Source of the DNA: Rhopalosiphum padi | Lineage: Eukaryota > Arthropoda > Insecta > Hemiptera > Aphididae | Direction of reading: 5' to 3' | NCBI RefSeq assembly: GCF_020882245.1 | Contig: NC_083598.1 | Coordinates: 80,171,714 to 80,235,713, forward strand | DNA length: 64,000 bases | Shown here: piece by piece, positions 63,460 through 64,000 of the stretch | Numbering within the stretch: position 1 is the stretch's first letter | Layout of the letters: the number at the start of each line of letters is the position of its first letter | Position numbers and translations under genes: made by a program | The notes under the pieces: model-generated | Seen by the model: the letters and a program-made list of their open reading frames with translations, nothing else | Database searches by the model: none | Told to the model about the DNA's origin: nothing

Positions 63460-63608
63460 CAGAGGCGTATTCACAATTTTGGCGCCTTTTTTCCCTCTAT
63501 AAAAAACTTAAACCCTAAAAGTAAAATTTAACTTTTAGCACGACGCCCTTTTAAGATACTTACAATTTGACGCCCTGGGACACTCCCCCCTCCCCAAATA
63601 CGCCTTTG
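63460..63608. mobile_element. hAT-type MITE, 149 bp
   Basis: Ends CAGAGGCGTATT and, reverse-complemented, CAAAGGCGTATT. Flanks CATTCGGC (63452-63459) and CATTCAGC (63609-63616) match at 7 of 8 bases. Inside, GGCGCC and ACGCCCT words recur. Non-coding. Confidence 0.78.
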
Positions 63609-63616
63609 CATTCAGC

Positions 63617-64000
63617 GTTGCACAATGATTTTTTTATTCACTAATCAGTATTCACTATTCTTTACGTTCAAAGGTTCAAACGGAGGTCAAAAATATTTTG
63701 CTTTTTTTAAAAATTCTCTATAATAATAATGTTATCATGAGAAAAAATATTTTTGAATCTATTGACTTTGATGAGTATATCAAAAATTAGCTTAAAATTA
63801 AGGAAAAAAGTTTTTTAATACCTATATAACTTAATGTAATAATGTAATATAAGATAGATGAAAACTAATAAATTAAAGGAAATGTTGTTTTATTTTTATT
63901 TTGGTTGTAATAAAAAAAATATCGATTTTTATAATAAACAACTTTTTAGTTTGAATTCTTGAAAGGCTTAAAAATATGTGTACATAGTACATACTGTTAT
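63617..64000. other. Right edge, nothing recognised
   Basis: AT-rich, without an exon, terminal repeat or RNA gene that I can support. Confidence 0.4.

Noticed and set aside
1..64000. CRISPR arrays, rRNA, tRNA, bacterial operons or viral insertions
   Set aside because: No regularly spaced direct repeats, no rRNA or tRNA signatures and no bacterial-type gene order were seen; all genes recognised are eukaryotic with introns or clear insect homologues.

Overview
The window looks like nuclear DNA from an aphid or close hemipteran. It is very AT-rich, its genes are split by short GT-AG introns, the noncoding DNA is full of the TAGGTACCTA-type words common in aphid genomes, and there are many short inverted-repeat DNA transposons. 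The species assignment is inference. I found no rRNA, tRNA or CRISPR array.

Left gene cluster (0-16 kb). The window opens with the last exon of an NAD-isocitrate dehydrogenase subunit. Then come WDR91 (+, 13 exons, endosomal PI3P/Rab7 regulator), kanadaptin/SLC4A1AP (-, 10 exons, tail to tail with WDR91) and RNF113/Cwc24 (+, intronless, sharing a 512-bp divergent promoter region with kanadaptin). SMIM8 (+, 2 exons) follows, and only 68 nt after its stop codon lies RMND5 (+, intronless, CTLH/GID E3 ligase), an operon-like arrangement.

Middle (16.8-31.8 kb). Two complete 8-exon cytosolic aspartate aminotransferase (GOT1-like) genes lie head to tail on the minus strand. The duplication includes TATA-type promoters and upstream flank, and the second flank has been split by about 3.3 kb of later sequence carrying a dead hAT transposase. 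A 453-bp tract spanning exons 4-5 and their intron is identical in the two copies although the DNA around it has diverged, which suggests gene conversion. The second copy replaces the PLP-stacking Trp140 with Tyr.

Gene-poor block (32-53 kb). No convincing protein gene was found. It holds hAT-type MITEs with 8-bp duplications, a family of foldback elements flanked by TAA, an 833-bp TTAA-flanked element with an integrase zinc-finger relic, a pogo-like element and a large inverted repeat. There is an orphan promoter-like cluster near 34.3 kb and a possible distal 5' exon near 48.9 kb.

Right cluster (53-64 kb). A 1,251-residue protein of unknown function (+, two coding exons; Ser/Thr/Lys/Pro-rich N half, acidic middle, folded-looking C part) converges on Trc8/RNF139 (-, 8 coding exons, ER multispanning RING-H2 ligase). 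A hAT-type MITE lies near the right edge.

The single-copy genes are housekeeping in character (mitochondrial metabolism, endosome control, splicing, ubiquitin ligases) and do not form one pathway. The GOT1 pair is the clearest lineage-specific feature.
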